DNA of 64,000 nucleotides. Source: Cupriavidus malaysiensis (GTDB taxonomy: Bacteria; Pseudomonadota; Gammaproteobacteria; Burkholderiales; Burkholderiaceae). The stretch lies in NCBI RefSeq assembly GCF_001854325.1, contig NZ_CP017754.1, forward strand, positions 310,001 to 374,000, read 5' to 3'. Numbering within the stretch: position 1 is the first letter of the stretch; the number at the start of each line of letters is the position of its first letter. The position numbers were made by a program, and so were the translations under genes. This document shows positions 37,301-44,934 of this stretch, one piece after another. Under the pieces are notes generated by a model, which saw only the letters and a list, made by a program, of their open reading frames with translations, made no database searches and was not told the DNA's origin.

Positions 37301-40295
37301 CAGCCCATTGCAGTTTCAGTTCGGTAGCGTTCAATGTGGCTACGTCATCCACGTAGAGCTTGCTCAGCGGCGCCCATGCCTCGTTACGCGCCAAGCCATG
37401 CTGACGCAGGCTGGCAAGCTTGCTGCGAACAGACTCGTCATGCGCTGACCGGGCAACATCAACGGGAACTGTCGGTGCGGCGGAAAGCGCGTCGGCCAGC
37501 GCGTCGAACTTACCCAGCCCATTCAAGGAGAAGGCAACCTTGGGAAGGCCAAGCAAATCCAACAGGTTTGATGCAGCCTCATCTAGTTTCTTGATTTGAG
37601 CCTCAATCGTGAAGACCGCGTCAAGGAACTCTTGCTGCCAGGTCGGCGTCCACTCGGTCTTGTGGATGGCGGCCAGTGGGCTACTCTGCAGACCAATCAG
37701 TTGCCCGGCCAGTGCGCTCATCTGGCGACAGGTTTCGCGCAATGATTCAAGCTGAGCCCGGTCGTGTGCGTCGGCGTCCGTCCATGGCATCGCGCCCGGC
37801 CGCATTTCCGCATATTGCAGACTGGTCCCGATGGCTTCGTAAATGGTCAGGTCGTTCGAATGGATACGGTGCAGTGCACTCGCCACGCCATTAAGGTCGG
37901 TGCGTAGAGCGAGCAGCCGTTCGGACTCTCGCTCCCAGTCCTTCACCGTGCGCCCACCTGCGGCATCGAGCGCGATACCGAGTTGCTTCAGGACGTCAGC
38001 CTTCTTCGCCTTGGAAGAGTGCAGTTCCAGGCAGAACGGGCCAAGGCCCAAGCTGCTGAGCCGGCGGTGCACCACCTCGAGCGCAGCCATCTTCTCGGAG
38101 ACGAACAGTACGGTTTTCCCGGTCGCCAGCAGATGTGCAATCAGGTTCGAGATAGTCTGGCTCTTGCCTGTCCCAGGAGGGCCTTCAACAACAAGATTCT
38201 TGCCGTCGGCGGCCACGCAGACCGCGCGCAATTGCGAAGAGTCCGATAGGAGTGGCGTGAATAGGTCTTGCGGTCGAAATCTCTCGTCCAGTGTGCTGGG
38301 CTCGAACCCCGTCGCGCTATCCGCAAATGCTTGGCCGGGGTTGTTAATCAGATGGGCAACAACACTGCTTTCCTGGAGTTGCTTCTGGCGGTCCTGGAGG
38401 TCCTTCCACATCAAGTATTTCGTGAATGAGAAAATACCAAGGTGGACTTGCTCCTTGACCTCCCATCCCTTCAGTTCGCCCACATGTAGTCGGAAGGTTT
38501 GCAGTATGCGATTGACATCGATGCCGCGGTCATCGGTCGGCACAATGTCAAACGACGGCAATCTCAGGCTGAAGTCCTGCAACAACTTCTGGAGCAGCGT
38601 CGGGTTCACGAGGGCATCGTCGTCATGACGGACTAGCCGGAAGCCGCTCCTGACGGACTGACGGGACAGCGTGACCGGAATGAGCAGTATCGGGGCAAGG
38701 TGACTGGACTCGGCATCCTTATTCTCCTGCCACTGCAACATCCCGAATGCGAGAAACAGCGTATTGGCGCCACCTTCCTCCATCCCCGTGCTGGCGGCCC
38801 TGAAAATCTCGAGAAGCTTGCCTTCCAAGGCCCCTTCGCTGATATCAGTGACGATTTCGTTCCGGCTGAGAGCGTCGGCTGCCAGGTCATCGACGGCTGA
38901 GGTGCCATTGCGTCCGGCGTACACGTTGGCATCCCGGCCATCCGCACCTGTCATCATTTCTGGCAATGCGCGAACGCGAAACTCGCTTCCCTCAGCAAGC
39001 CTGTCTTCCAGCGCGCCAGGGTCAGGGCAAATGACGCTCAACGTGGTTTTGGACGGTCTGAAATTCAGAAGCTTGTTTCGCAGCGTCAGGTCGAGGAGCT
39101 TGCTCTTCCATTTCGCCAAGCGTCCTTCCGGTGTGTCAGGTGTCAAGTCGTCACGCAGCGGCACCACAACAGGGTCCAATGGTGGCAACTGGGGAACGTC
39201 CTCGATGACAGGGACATCAACTTTGGCGATCGGGATGGCAAGTTCGTCGATGTGTGACGAGCGGGACGGTAGTGGGCGAATCTGTATTTCACGTGCGCGC
39301 CGAATATCCACCGCATACGCAAAGTGCTCCTCGTCGTTCAGATGCTCGTCGCCACGGGAGCTGGCCCAGCGCAGGGACGGCTTCTGGCTGCCCGCTACGC
39401 CGGTGGTCTCGAAAACCATGAATTCACCCGACTTCACCCGTTTGCGAATCGCCTGAACGTCATCCACCAGTGCAGTAGGAAAACAGGTCTCTATCAACCA
39501 TACGCCCACCCAGGCATGGCCTTCCTTGAACAGCACAACAGGATGCAGGCCGGCTTGCTCCAGGCACGACGCAAACAGCATGGCAAGGTCAAGGCAGGTC
39601 GCCAGCTTGCCGTCCAAGATGCGCTCGGGTGTCCGGATTTTCTGGCCATCGCTACCGAACGAGGCCGGCGGGTTGGAGTATTGAATGTCCTCGGCAGCCA
39701 CAGTGCTGTAGATGGCCGATACCTGTTTCCAGACCTTCTCGCGATTCTTGGACTGATAGCCGTCTATCGAGAGGTCGGCGGACGTCAGACGTAACAATCC
39801 GGATGCCCGGGCGATGAGCCTGTCCACGACCCGCGAGTTCGGCATGCAGAACGCGGCCAGCAACTCGGGTAAGGACCGCGTACCGGCCCACTGATCGTAG
39901 GCGAGTACATCAATATTGCGGGTTGCCGTTGCGAGTTCAGTGCCCTGGGCGCTCAGCGATGCGGAAATGATGGCGCGTTCAGACTCATCGAGCTGGCTCA
40001 AATACTGGTGGTCAGGACGCAGGTCGACAGGTGCCAAGCGGCGACTCTCGCCCGGTGCCAGTGCTTCGAATCGGAAGCGGGCATGCTCAGCAAAGGCTGG
40101 CACACATTTGACGACCAGTTCAACCTCCGAGAGGGTTGCCTTCCCGTCATTGATCACCACAATTTCGCGGATTACCGGGACATTGTTCTGAATTGCTGCA
40201 TAACCTATCGTAGCGTCCGCAATCACTTGGACACTAGGTAGTGTCGCTTCGGCAATCGTCAAAATCTCCGCTTCATCTGCCTGTCCTTGCGCCAT
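34368..40295 (-). CDS. hhe: Hhe-type DUF4011 helicase with Vsr-like nuclease, putative anti-phage protein
   Basis: 1975 residues from the ATG at 40295 with AAGGGGG upstream; a longer in-frame start lacks support. Order: N-terminal beta domain, transglutaminase-like segment near 230 (ATCLDLAMLFASCL, later EGHAWVGVWL), DUF4011 region (LAKWKSKLLDLTLRNKLLNF), SF1 helicase with Walker A GPPGTGKSQT (about 703) and Walker B VVIFDEASQI (about 1343), GDPKQLPPTSFF, and ENVQGDERDIIFFS with NVAVSRAR. A Vsr/MTES-type PD-(D/E)xK nuclease follows at about 1643-1735 (RIDIGVVDP, then LLGIECDG), and DUF3320 at the C-terminus. This DUF4011-helicase-Vsr-DUF3320 layout is that of the Hhe single-gene defence protein. 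AT content is higher than in the neighbours, and the gene sits between gyrB and an acylase, consistent with horizontal gain. All catalytic motifs appear intact. Confidence 0.88.
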   Translation of the reverse strand: MAQGQADEAEILTIAEATLPSVQVIADATIGYAAIQNNVPVIREIVVINDGKATLSEVELVVKCVPAFAEHARFRFEALAPGESRRLAPVDLRPDHQYLSQLDESERAIISASLSAQGTELATATRNIDVLAYDQWAGTRSLPELLAAFCMPNSRVVDRLIARASGLLRLTSADLSIDGYQSKNREKVWKQVSAIYSTVAAEDIQYSNPPASFGSDGQKIRTPERILDGKLATCLDLAMLFASCLEQAGLHPVVLFKEGHAWVGVWLIETCFPTALVDDVQAIRKRVKSGEFMVFETTGVAGSQKPSLRWASSRGDEHLNDEEHFAYAVDIRRAREIQIRPLPSRSSHIDELAIPIAKVDVPVIEDVPQLPPLDPVVVPLRDDLTPDTPEGRLAKWKSKLLDLTLRNKLLNFRPSKTTLSVICPDPGALEDRLAEGSEFRVRALPEMMTGADGRDANVYAGRNGTSAVDDLAADALSRNEIVTDISEGALEGKLLEIFRAASTGMEEGGANTLFLAFGMLQWQENKDAESSHLAPILLIPVTLSRQSVRSGFRLVRHDDDALVNPTLLQKLLQDFSLRLPSFDIVPTDDRGIDVNRILQTFRLHVGELKGWEVKEQVHLGIFSFTKYLMWKDLQDRQKQLQESSVVAHLINNPGQAFADSATGFEPSTLDERFRPQDLFTPLLSDSSQLRAVCVAADGKNLVVEGPPGTGKSQTISNLIAHLLATGKTVLFVSEKMAALEVVHRRLSSLGLGPFCLELHSSKAKKADVLKQLGIALDAAGGRTVKDWERESERLLALRTDLNGVASALHRIHSNDLTIYEAIGTSLQYAEMRPGAMPWTDADAHDRAQLESLRETCRQMSALAGQLIGLQSSPLAAIHKTEWTPTWQQEFLDAVFTIEAQIKKLDEAASNLLDLLGLPKVAFSLNGLGKFDALADALSAAPTVPVDVARSAHDESVRSKLASLRQHGLARNEAWAPLSKLYVDDVATLNATELKLQWAAATNTWWPKSFLAQRTVTGRLRLYRQDQRRPQGADVPAVISALATINAEDKAIESMSSEASQLLHEAFAASKTDWNVVEAAGQWATAFSDAVTAIAGNDIEFTQMLRARLQPLVSDNRSMLKADMPLGAALLAYRDCYREATVQLRRVVELGHCHADLGLEPTAAGVIPRLLGLLQGWHSATRQLQPWCLWRKSRANAINSGLQGIVDALEAGEVPLSSVATFFEYSYQSWWLRKAIDREPVLCNFASAEHDRKIAEFKEADERFQKLTQQYIAAKLAGQIPASVGVVPGADSELGKLRRELQKQRKHMPIRQLVQNLPSLMTRLKPCLLMSPLSVAQYLDASHAQFDVVIFDEASQIPVWDAVGAIARGKQLVCVGDPKQLPPTSFFSRADDSEDAQDSDDIQDLESILDECLSIGLPELRLNWHYRSKHEGLITFSNVTYYDNELVTFPSPVTDDQSVRFERVQGVYDRGGSRTNRAEANAIVKAIEHHYLDPTRRDLTLGVVTFNQAQQSLIERMLDERRRASQPLDQAISQARQEPLFIKNLENVQGDERDIIFFSITYGPDASGKVSLNFGPLNLEGGHRRLNVAVSRARVGVVIFSTLLPEQIDLSRVRASGVRDLKNYLEFAIRGPRALVEQSMPTGREPDSPFERQVIAALREKGWTIHPQVGVSGYRIDIGVVDPRAPGRYLLGIECDGRTYHSGATARDRDRLRQHVLEGLGWELYRIWSTDWWLNPEEPMRKLLARLEELVATVPTEREPIIEAQEEARSEEGQHALYAGAESVAEPSALAVQLPEYELTSLDQGNPDLFYEGGSMAALAGQLLKVVESEGPVSQAAVFKRVTRAWGLSRIGSRIEAHLSALMPSQVIRTTDNGVTFYWPAHANPSTWDSVRVPGSDPETRRSIDEIGLEELGNAAVYILMQQGGTSQDGLAKAVCRLLGVARTTAEAGARISRALTHGRIQMIVVVEDGSVRLRR

Positions 40296-41001
40296 GGCCC
40301 CGTCCCCCTTCCTATTCGTGACTGGCTCGACTGGGCGCCCCGTGGCGTCACATTGGCTGAGCCGCGATACTGGTTGTCCTGCTGCCGATAAGGCTGTCGC
40401 AAGGAGCTGTCCCGCTGTGTGTAGTGCCGATTCATTATATCTGTGCACTTCCGGGGGGCAGTCAGACTACGATTTCTTGTTGTGGCGGCCGAACGCGTCA
40501 ATTCTTGTGTCTCACCACCGAACGTCCTACGGCCGCAAGAGCAGTCAAAGCGTATTCGTAGTCGCGCAGCCTATGCATTCTGTTACCGAGCCCTTCCGAG
40601 CGGTACGTGGCTGCCGGGAAGAAGGCAATTGCGATTGGTATCTGTAGATACTCCAGATGCTTGAATATCGCCAATTGTGCAAGCCGCAAACGACTGGCTC
40701 TAAAGGAATAGAGACGAGCGATGAGTCCTCGGTGAGGGGAAAGGTGCAATGAAGTCTGGTGCTTGCGCCACCTGCTTGAAAGCTCTGCCAGAGCTGACCA
40801 CGGTAGCTAGGTGTCAGCGCAATGCTGACGAGCTGTTCGAGCGAACCTGTCCTCCCAATTGTGGCCCGGCCACCCGGTCTAGCCCTATTGTTCCAACCGT
40901 CTGCTTGCGCTCGACGATCGCACGGAACACAGGCAGAGTCACAAGACAGTCATGTCCGGATGCGGTTTCCAACACGATTGAGCCATTCACACTGGCAAAA
41001 A
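40296..41001. other. Gene-free stretch upstream of the helicase
   Basis: About 700 bases of mixed, lower-GC sequence between the hhe start and the acylase terminator. The short open frames here lack ribosome sites and resemble no family I know. It must hold the hhe promoter. It may be the scar of the insertion that brought hhe, but no direct repeats or integrase remains were found. Confidence 0.5.
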
Positions 41002-41027
41002 AACGCCCCGCACAAGCGGGGCGTTCT
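41002..41027. terminator. Terminator downstream of the acylase gene
   Basis: AACGCCCCGC / GCGGGGCGTT stem with a four-base loop; A-run on the left, so it terminates the leftward acylase transcript (T-run on the minus strand). Confidence 0.88.
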
Positions 41028-41045
41028 TCCTGGCACCGGCAGCCC

Positions 41046-43430
41046 TCACTGCGACAACCGCGTCACCTTCAGCGCCGGATCGGCCGCGATGGCCGCTTCG
41101 GAGAACGGCAGCCGGTTCCAGTGCTTGCCCGAGTACGCGCGCATCTGGTCGAACGCGTGCGGCGAGGCGTGGTCGGTCGATTCGCCGTAGGTGAGGATGG
41201 CGTCGGCGACCGGGCCCTGGTCGTCGAAGGTCACGGTCTGGATGTAGCTGGTGCCGAAATACACCGGCAGCCCCTTCGGCCCGATCGGCAGGGTTTGCAG
41301 CTTGTTGAGCACGCCTTCGTATTCCTCGCCGCCGTGCAGGGCGATGGAGCCGTCCGGTGCGTGCGCGGCCTGTACCGTGCCCAGCGGCGCATCCAGCGCG
41401 AAGCCCGCCTTGCGCACCGCGCCCACGGCTTCCTTCAGCGCCTTGAACACCGCCGTGCGTACCGTCGCGTCGTTCATGCGCAGGCCGCGCGGCGTGTGGA
41501 CCGGGTCGGCCGGGTCGAACTCGACGGCGTGCACCTGCGCGATGTCCTTGGCGCGCATCCAGAACTCGCGGAACAGGTGCGCGGCGCGGGCGTCGGCGTT
41601 GCTGGTGCGGTTCCACTGGCCGAGGGCGGCGCAGCCGTCGCGCACGTCGGCATCCGGGGCCGGCGTGGCCTTGCATGCCGCGAGCAGGTCGCCCAGCACC
41701 AGTTGTCCCGCCAGGTTGGCATTGCTGAAGATCATCGCCTGCAGGTTCGGCAGGTCGATGCGGTTGCCGGGCAGTCCGTCGGTGCCGGCCAGGCGGCGGC
41801 CGATCTCGATCAGGCCGATGCGCGTGCGCAGCCGCTGCGGTACGTCGACCGAGCCCATCACCGGCGAGAAGCCGGTCAGTTTCTGCGCGGGGTTGGTCAG
41901 CCACGAGCTGTCATTGCTGTTGGCGACGTAGTCGTCGCGCTCGAGCACCGGCATGCGCGCGGGCGCCACCAGCCCGGGTACCGGCGAAGCCGGATCGACC
42001 TGCCAGTTGCAGGTGCCGCGCGAGCCGTCGAGCAGCACCAGGCCCGCGTCCTTGAAGAGTTTGCCGGCCAGCGGCGACGGGGCACAGCGCTGGAGCTCCG
42101 CGGCCGGCACGTCCGGCGTGGTCGACACGTCGGCGAACAGCGCGCGGCCGTTGCGGTCGGTGGCGATGGTGTTGACCCAGGGAATGCCCAGGTTGCCGAT
42201 GGCCTGGCGGATGCCGGCCACGTCCCGGGCCTGCCCGATATGCAGCCAGCTGTCGACCGAGCGCGTGTTGTTGCGGTTGGCGTCGCGCAGGGCGTAGGCC
42301 TTCTGCGTGGTCCACGGCATGCCGCCGCTCGGCATCGACAGCACCGGGCCGTAGATGGTGTCGTAGAAGGTGTGCGTGCGGCGCTCGAGGCGGCCGTCCG
42401 GCAGCTTCACGTCGAAGGCGACCGTGCGGGTGGTCATCTTGTGCGGCGTGCCGTCGACCAGGTAGGTGGTCGGGTCGCCTTCGGCCAGCTTCAGTTCGAA
42501 CAAGGTGAAGCGGCGGCCGGTGGAGACGGTGTGCGTCCACGCCACGTCCTTGTTGAAGCCGATGCTCACCACCGGGAAGGCCGCGATCGAGGCGCCCATC
42601 ACGTCGAGCTTGCCGGGCACCGTCAGGTGGACCTGGTAGAAGCGGTTGGTGGTCGTCCACGGGAAGTGCGGATTGCCGAGCAGCACGCCGCGCCGGTTGG
42701 CGGTGGCGTCAGCGCCGAAGGCCCAGCCGTTGGAGCCGATCGGCATGTCGCGCAGCTGCAGTTCGCGGTCCAGCGCCACGGTGTCGACGGCCTGCGGCGG
42801 AATCTCGCGCTCGGCCACCGGCGTGCGGCCCGGCGGCTGCGCGGCGACGATGCCCGCCAGCATGGCGCCGGCGCTGGCCTGGATCGCCTTCTCTTCGCCC
42901 ATGCGCATCATGTCGCCCAGCGTGAGCGGACGCACCCAGGCGGCATTGCGGCAGGCAGCCGGGAAGTTGGCGGGCGGCGTGTCCTTGAGATAGCGGTTGA
43001 AGCCGGCGATGTAGCCGCGCAGCAGCTCGCGCGCCTCGGGCGACATCTGCGCATAACCGGCGCGCAGGCCGTCCTCGTCGAAGATGCCCTTGAAGAAGGC
43101 GTCCGACTGCAGGTTGGGGATCGGCTTGAACGAGACCGTCACGGTGCCCTCTGGCCCGAAGGTCTTCGAGCGCTCGCCGTTGACGGTGACCACCTGGTCG
43201 GCCAGCAGGCACAGGTTGTCCTGCGCGTAGGCATAGGCCATGCCATAGCCGAGGCTGGCGTAGTCGTTGGCGCGGATGTGCGGAATGCCGAAGCCGGTGC
43301 GGCGGATCTCGGCGGACAGGCCGGTGTCGCTGAGCGACCCCCAGCGGCCATCGGTGGAACTGGCGCAGCCGGCCAGCGCCGCGAGCGCGGCCATGGCGAG
43401 CGTGCCGCGCAGCGCGAATCCCTGCATCAT
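41046..43430 (-). CDS. aiiD: Exported penicillin-amidase-family acylase (AiiD/Aac-like AHL acylase)
   Basis: Ntn-hydrolase that removes acyl side chains; close relatives in Ralstonia degrade N-acyl-homoserine lactones (AiiD) or act on aculeacin (Aac). 794 residues from the ATG at 43430, placed by AGGAG seven bases upstream. Signal region RGTLAMAALAALAGC has a lipobox-like LAGC. The precursor is cut before the catalytic Ser233 in GSNGWAFG; the position and total length agree with AiiD as I remember it. Other family motifs: NPHFPW, SIGFNKDVAWTHTVSTGRRF, NSNDSSWL and GGEEYEGVLN. Activity on AHLs rather than another amide is an inference. It is divergent from the GlxA-type regulator. Confidence 0.88.
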   Translation of the reverse strand: MMQGFALRGTLAMAALAALAGCASSTDGRWGSLSDTGLSAEIRRTGFGIPHIRANDYASLGYGMAYAYAQDNLCLLADQVVTVNGERSKTFGPEGTVTVSFKPIPNLQSDAFFKGIFDEDGLRAGYAQMSPEARELLRGYIAGFNRYLKDTPPANFPAACRNAAWVRPLTLGDMMRMGEEKAIQASAGAMLAGIVAAQPPGRTPVAEREIPPQAVDTVALDRELQLRDMPIGSNGWAFGADATANRRGVLLGNPHFPWTTTNRFYQVHLTVPGKLDVMGASIAAFPVVSIGFNKDVAWTHTVSTGRRFTLFELKLAEGDPTTYLVDGTPHKMTTRTVAFDVKLPDGRLERRTHTFYDTIYGPVLSMPSGGMPWTTQKAYALRDANRNNTRSVDSWLHIGQARDVAGIRQAIGNLGIPWVNTIATDRNGRALFADVSTTPDVPAAELQRCAPSPLAGKLFKDAGLVLLDGSRGTCNWQVDPASPVPGLVAPARMPVLERDDYVANSNDSSWLTNPAQKLTGFSPVMGSVDVPQRLRTRIGLIEIGRRLAGTDGLPGNRIDLPNLQAMIFSNANLAGQLVLGDLLAACKATPAPDADVRDGCAALGQWNRTSNADARAAHLFREFWMRAKDIAQVHAVEFDPADPVHTPRGLRMNDATVRTAVFKALKEAVGAVRKAGFALDAPLGTVQAAHAPDGSIALHGGEEYEGVLNKLQTLPIGPKGLPVYFGTSYIQTVTFDDQGPVADAILTYGESTDHASPHAFDQMRAYSGKHWNRLPFSEAAIAADPALKVTRLSQ

Positions 43431-43611
43431 GCGTTGTCTCCTGTTGTCGGTCGTGTCTTGTGTCGCTCTAGTCTTGCGGCGGCGCGCAGGCGCAGCCACC
43501 GCCGTATCGTCGACTGGGGCCCGCCCGGAGGAAAGAGGTATTCCCGCCAGAGTTGGGGTCAATCCCGCCACGCAGGAGGCCTCCGCCCCGCCTCCCCCTA
43601 TACTCTGCGGC

Positions 43612-44625
43612 ATGCCGACCATCGACCTGCTGACCTTTCCCGACGCCGGCCTCTCCACGCTGGCGACCGTCGCCGACACCCTCGGCGTGGCCAATGCGCT
43701 CGCCTCCATGCATGCCGGCAAGCGTGCCGATGCCGCCAGCCCGGTGTTCGGGTGGCGGCTGGTCGCGCGCGACCCGGCCCGCTGGCAGGCCGCCGCCGAG
43801 ACCCTGGCCTGCCGCTGCCAGCCGCTGCCGGCAGACGACGCCGCGCTGGGCGACGCGCTGGTCGTCCCGCCCCTGCATTTCGACCACATCAGCACGCTGG
43901 AGCAGCGCCTGGCCCTGCTGGAGTGGGAACGCGCCACCATCCGGCGCTACCTGGACGCCGGCAGGCTGGTGGCCTCGTCCTTCACCGGCGTGGCGCTGCT
44001 GGCCGGCGCGCTGCCCGCCGGCCGGCGCCTGACGGTGACGTGGCTGATCGCCGGCTGGCTGCACGGCAACTACCCGCAGCTGAAGGTGGTGGCGGAGCAG
44101 GCCATCGTCAGCAGCGGCAACGTGCTGACGGCGCGCGCGATGGAGCACGGCGTGGCGCTCACGCAGCGCCTGGTCGGCCGCCTGGCCGACACCCGGCTGG
44201 CACGCACCCTCGGCCAGGCCGTGCTCGACCACCCGTCGCGCGGCGAGTCCACCGCCATCTGGCTGCGCAGCAAGCCCGCCATCCGCACCAGCGTGGTACT
44301 GCGGGCGCGGCGCTACCTGCAGCAGCACCTGCACGAGCCGTTCGACCTGGCCAAGCTGGCCGCCGCCGCCTCGACCAGCGAGCGCACGCTGCTGCGGCAT
44401 TTCACCAAGACCCTGGGCACCTCGCCGCTGCAATTGCTGCACCGGCTGCGCGTGGAGCGCGCCTGCCACCTGCTGGAAGTCAGCACGCTGAGCCTGACGG
44501 CAATCGCCGAACAGTGCGGTTATCACGACATGTCCGCCTTCCGGCGCCTGATCCGGCGCCACACCGGCCAGCCGCCGGGCGCCCACCGGCGCGCGCATTC
44601 GGTGCGCGCCGAGCTGCGCGGCTGA
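43612..44625 (+). CDS. GlxA-type AraC-family transcriptional regulator
   Basis: 337 residues from the ATG at 43612. N-terminal DJ-1/PfpI-like (class I amidotransferase) domain at 1-190 (IDLLTFPDAGLSTLATV, LVASSFTGVALLAGALPAGRRLTVTW); the nucleophile-elbow Cys is replaced by Ser (SSFTG), so it is a sensor rather than an enzyme. C-terminal AraC DNA-binding domain at 215-325 (FDLAKLAAAASTSERTLLRHF and LTAIAEQCGYHDMSAFRRLIRRHTG). Divergent from the acylase and 310 bases upstream of the carboxylase operon, so it could control either. Confidence 0.9.
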   Translation: MPTIDLLTFPDAGLSTLATVADTLGVANALASMHAGKRADAASPVFGWRLVARDPARWQAAAETLACRCQPLPADDAALGDALVVPPLHFDHISTLEQRLALLEWERATIRRYLDAGRLVASSFTGVALLAGALPAGRRLTVTWLIAGWLHGNYPQLKVVAEQAIVSSGNVLTARAMEHGVALTQRLVGRLADTRLARTLGQAVLDHPSRGESTAIWLRSKPAIRTSVVLRARRYLQQHLHEPFDLAKLAAAASTSERTLLRHFTKTLGTSPLQLLHRLRVERACHLLEVSTLSLTAIAEQCGYHDMSAFRRLIRRHTGQPPGAHRRAHSVRAELRG

Positions 44626-44771
44626 GGGGCGGGGCGCTGCACAGCGCGCTCCCGTCTTCCCCACCCCCTGATCAGGGAAACCTATAAGCCAGAACTACCC
44701 GGACGGGTGGGACCGGGCCGGCCGCCCGCTGCCTACACTGCAGGCACAACGATAAGCCACCGGAGACAGCC

Positions 44772-44804
44772 ATGACCGACCACCCCGCCCGCCACGGTCC
44801 CTGA
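44772..44804 (+). CDS. Possible 10-residue leader peptide upstream of apcA
   Basis: ATG with GGAGACAGCC directly upstream encodes MTDHPARHGP and a TGA. The ribosome site is better than that of apcA itself. The surrounding 310-base gap (44626-44934) must also hold the operon promoter, of which I see no clear -35/-10. It could be a regulatory leader peptide or the start of a gene that has been lost. Confidence 0.35.
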   Translation: MTDHPARHGP

Positions 44805-44934
44805 GCGGCCGCCCCGCGCCGGCCGCAGCGCCGGCTGCCTGACGCACCAGACGTACCGCTTGCCACCTGCCACGCGCTCCGCCTTCGCGCCGGAGCGAAG
44901 GCGTCCTTTTGCTCCTCGAAAAGCGAGACTGCGC

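Noticed and set aside
40749..44687. 1312-codon rightward ORF across the acylase and regulator
   Set aside because: Antisense of the acylase and out of frame over the AraC gene; low-complexity product.
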